Assembly: GCA_012729815.1 (NCBI GenBank)
Contig: JAAYCJ010000179.1
Span: 1 to 42,064 of the forward strand
Reading direction: 5' to 3'
Length of the DNA stretch: 42,064 bases
Source: Phycisphaerae bacterium
GTDB taxonomy: Bacteria > Planctomycetota > Phycisphaerae > JAAYCJ01
Made by a program: the position numbers and the translations under genes. Each line of letters opens with the position of its first letter. Position 1 is the first letter of the stretch. The notes below the pieces were generated by a model, which did not search any database, was not told the DNA's origin, and was given only the letters and a program-made list of their open reading frames with translations. Shown piece after piece: positions 40,797-42,064 of this stretch.

Positions 40797-42064
40797 CTAT
40801 TCTATCACGACCTCGTAAGTCAAACAACCCCCGTTCGGCTGGGCGGTATCCACCGTCAGCTCAAAGCCGCCATCCGTTTTGCGGACCGGCACCTCGTTTT
40901 GGCGCTGACCGCCCATCGTAATGGCCCACGCCCGGACCATCTTGGCCGGGTCCAGGCGCAGCGTCACGTCCGCTGCGCCGCGGCGGAGCAGATGCGGCAG
41001 CGTGCCCCACTCCTCGGTGATCGTCCGCTCCTCGTCGAAGAACCGGGCGGCGGAGTTGGAACTGTCGGTCAGGTGGCACACCAGCAGGCGGCCGGCCTGG
41101 GCGATAGGCTTGGCCTCGTCCATGGCGCTGACGGCCACCACGCTGAACTCGCCGCGGTTCTTGACGGAGACCAGTTTGCCGTCCAGCGCCTTGCCCTCTT
41201 CCAGGGCGAAGCACTCGCTCCGGTCCGTTACGATCGTCATCTGGCCTTCGTTGGGGTCCAGGGCGATTTCGGAGGTATCGGAGGCGATCCAGTGCGAATC
41301 GCCTTGGCCTTCCTGCCGCAGCGCGGCCACCGCCTCATCGGTCAAACGCCGATACGGCACAGCCGGCGGCAAAGGCGAGGACTCGGCCACACCGAAGGCG
41401 CAGCGGATCGAATCCGGGACGGCGGCTTGGGGATTCTGGAAATCCCACTGGCCGATCCGGTGCCGCAGGCCCAGGTTCGAGTAGGCCTCCAGGGCATCAC
41501 CGGCACTGGCCACCTCAAACACGTCCTGGGAGTTCAGGGCCAGCGGGACGGCCTGTCGGGCCGGCTGGACGTCGCCGCGGCGGAACAGGAGGATGCCGAT
41601 GCGTTCGGAGACCATGTTGATCGGGTCCTGCGTCAACTCCATCCAGACGGTCGGGCCCACCTGTTGGGTGTTGCCGGCTGTGTGGGCGTAGGCGAAGCGA
41701 TAGAGGCCGTTCCAGTCCTGCAGCGCCCCGTAGGCCCCCATCGTCAGGCCGGATTGGGCCCGGTAGCGGTGCGGAAACGGCATGTTGAATTCGGTCACGG
41801 TAAACGGCCGGCCGAACACGCGGGAATTGAACATGATGCGGGCCATCGACGCGTTCACCGTCAGGTTGTTGAGGTGACTGCTCCTGACCGGCAGGCTCTC
41901 GTGACGATGGATTGGGGCCGGAACCGCCCAATAGCTGTGGTTGTCGACGTAGTCCAGGTGCGGCCGAACGAACCTCGTCAGGGCGTTATTCTCAAAGTTA
42001 ACGTCGTTCAGCAGCGCGTCGCAGCCGAGCGACCGGATGAAGTCGCGGCACTCCTGGTAGGCCT
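40797..42064 (-). CDS. TIM-barrel glycoside hydrolase-like protein (N-terminal part outside window)
   Basis: The frame is open from the right edge (42064) to the TAG at 40797, 422 codons; the start lies beyond the window. A GTG at 41858 is not the true start, since the same frame continues upstream with coherent sequence ([31 protein letters not shown]). [14 protein letters not shown] places a Glu at the end of a barrel strand, as in clan A glycosidases, and DNHSYW fits a preceding catalytic-barrel strand. The last 150 residues are beta-rich ([20 protein letters not shown]), probably an accessory domain. The family cannot be fixed from this fragment. The next gene is a pseudopilin 15 bases away. 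Confidence 0.75.
   Translation of the reverse strand, partial: AYQECRDFIRSLGCDALLNDVNFENNALTRFVRPHLDYVDNHSYWAVPAPIHRHESLPVRSSHLNNLTVNASMARIMFNSRVFGRPFTVTEFNMPFPHRYRAQSGLTMGAYGALQDWNGLYRFAYAHTAGNTQQVGPTVWMELTQDPINMVSERIGILLFRRGDVQPARQAVPLALNSQDVFEVASAGDALEAYSNLGLRHRIGQWDFQNPQAAVPDSIRCAFGVAESSPLPPAVPYRRLTDEAVAALRQEGQGDSHWIASDTSEIALDPNEGQMTIVTDRSECFALEEGKALDGKLVSVKNRGEFSVVAVSAMDEAKPIAQAGRLLVCHLTDSSNSAARFFDEERTITEEWGTLPHLLRRGAADVTLRLDPAKMVRAWAITMGGQRQNEVPVRKTDGGFELTVDTAQPNGGCLTYEVVIE

Noticed and set aside
1-42064. tRNA or rRNA genes
   Set aside because: No T-arm GGTTCRANYCC pattern with a cloverleaf and no rRNA-like sequence was recognised by eye; a covariance search could still find a divergent one.

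Overview
The window is high-G+C bacterial DNA, densely packed and mostly in long same-strand runs. The gene mix points to an anaerobic, polysaccharide-degrading Planctomycetota, probably of a Phycisphaerae-like lineage. Pointers are two pseudopilin-type proteins beside glycoside hydrolases, several unusual sugar hydrolases (GH2, GH95, GH172/DUF2961), URO-D-superfamily proteins, a [FeFe]-hydrogenase maturase (HydF), and a two-gene SUF-like Fe-S system (SmsCB) in place of a full suf operon. The assignment rests on gene content only; no rRNA or tRNA was seen.

Layout. 1-11066 (+): gap (5' end cut off by the window), an MBL/double-rhodanese protein, a translationally coupled trio (radical SAM/SPASM-like, EgtD-like methyltransferase, arginine-deiminase-fold enzyme), a UPF0182 membrane protein, an aldo/keto reductase, then smsC-smsB. 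11088-19245 (-): MgtC-type membrane protein, the LigD polymerase and LigD phosphoesterase modules as two separate genes, an aldo/keto reductase, a DsrE-like exported protein, two small unknown proteins, a NarL-type response regulator, a lipoprotein aminopeptidase and a URO-D gene broken by one amber codon. 19344-25687 (+): a sugar locus with a clear promoter and operator-like array, a LacI regulator, a pseudopilin and a 1450-residue GH2 enzyme. 25697-29154 (-): DPPR-synthase-like UbiA protein, UDP-glucuronate decarboxylase-like SDR, recR, ybaB and ribH. 29343-32813 (+): a URO-D protein and GH95. 33309-37123 (-): hydF coupled to aspA, a candidate structured ncRNA with its own promoter and terminator, and a GNAT protein. 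37351-38625 (+): a CysRS-like protein missing two zinc ligands and the C-terminal domain. 38678-42064 (-): GH172, a second pseudopilin and the C-terminal part of a TIM-barrel hydrolase.

Together the genes suggest fermentative growth on complex glycans (GH2, GH95, GH172, regulated by LacI), hydrogen metabolism (HydF with AspA), an ancient-type Fe-S assembly system, and a small uncharacterised amino-acid-modification pathway. The observations most worth following are the radical SAM/EgtD-like/deiminase-fold cassette (2445-5517), the zinc-ligand-deficient CysRS paralogue (37351-38625), the orphan structured transcript (36038-36271), and a pair of related intergenic repeats near 32930 and 39890.
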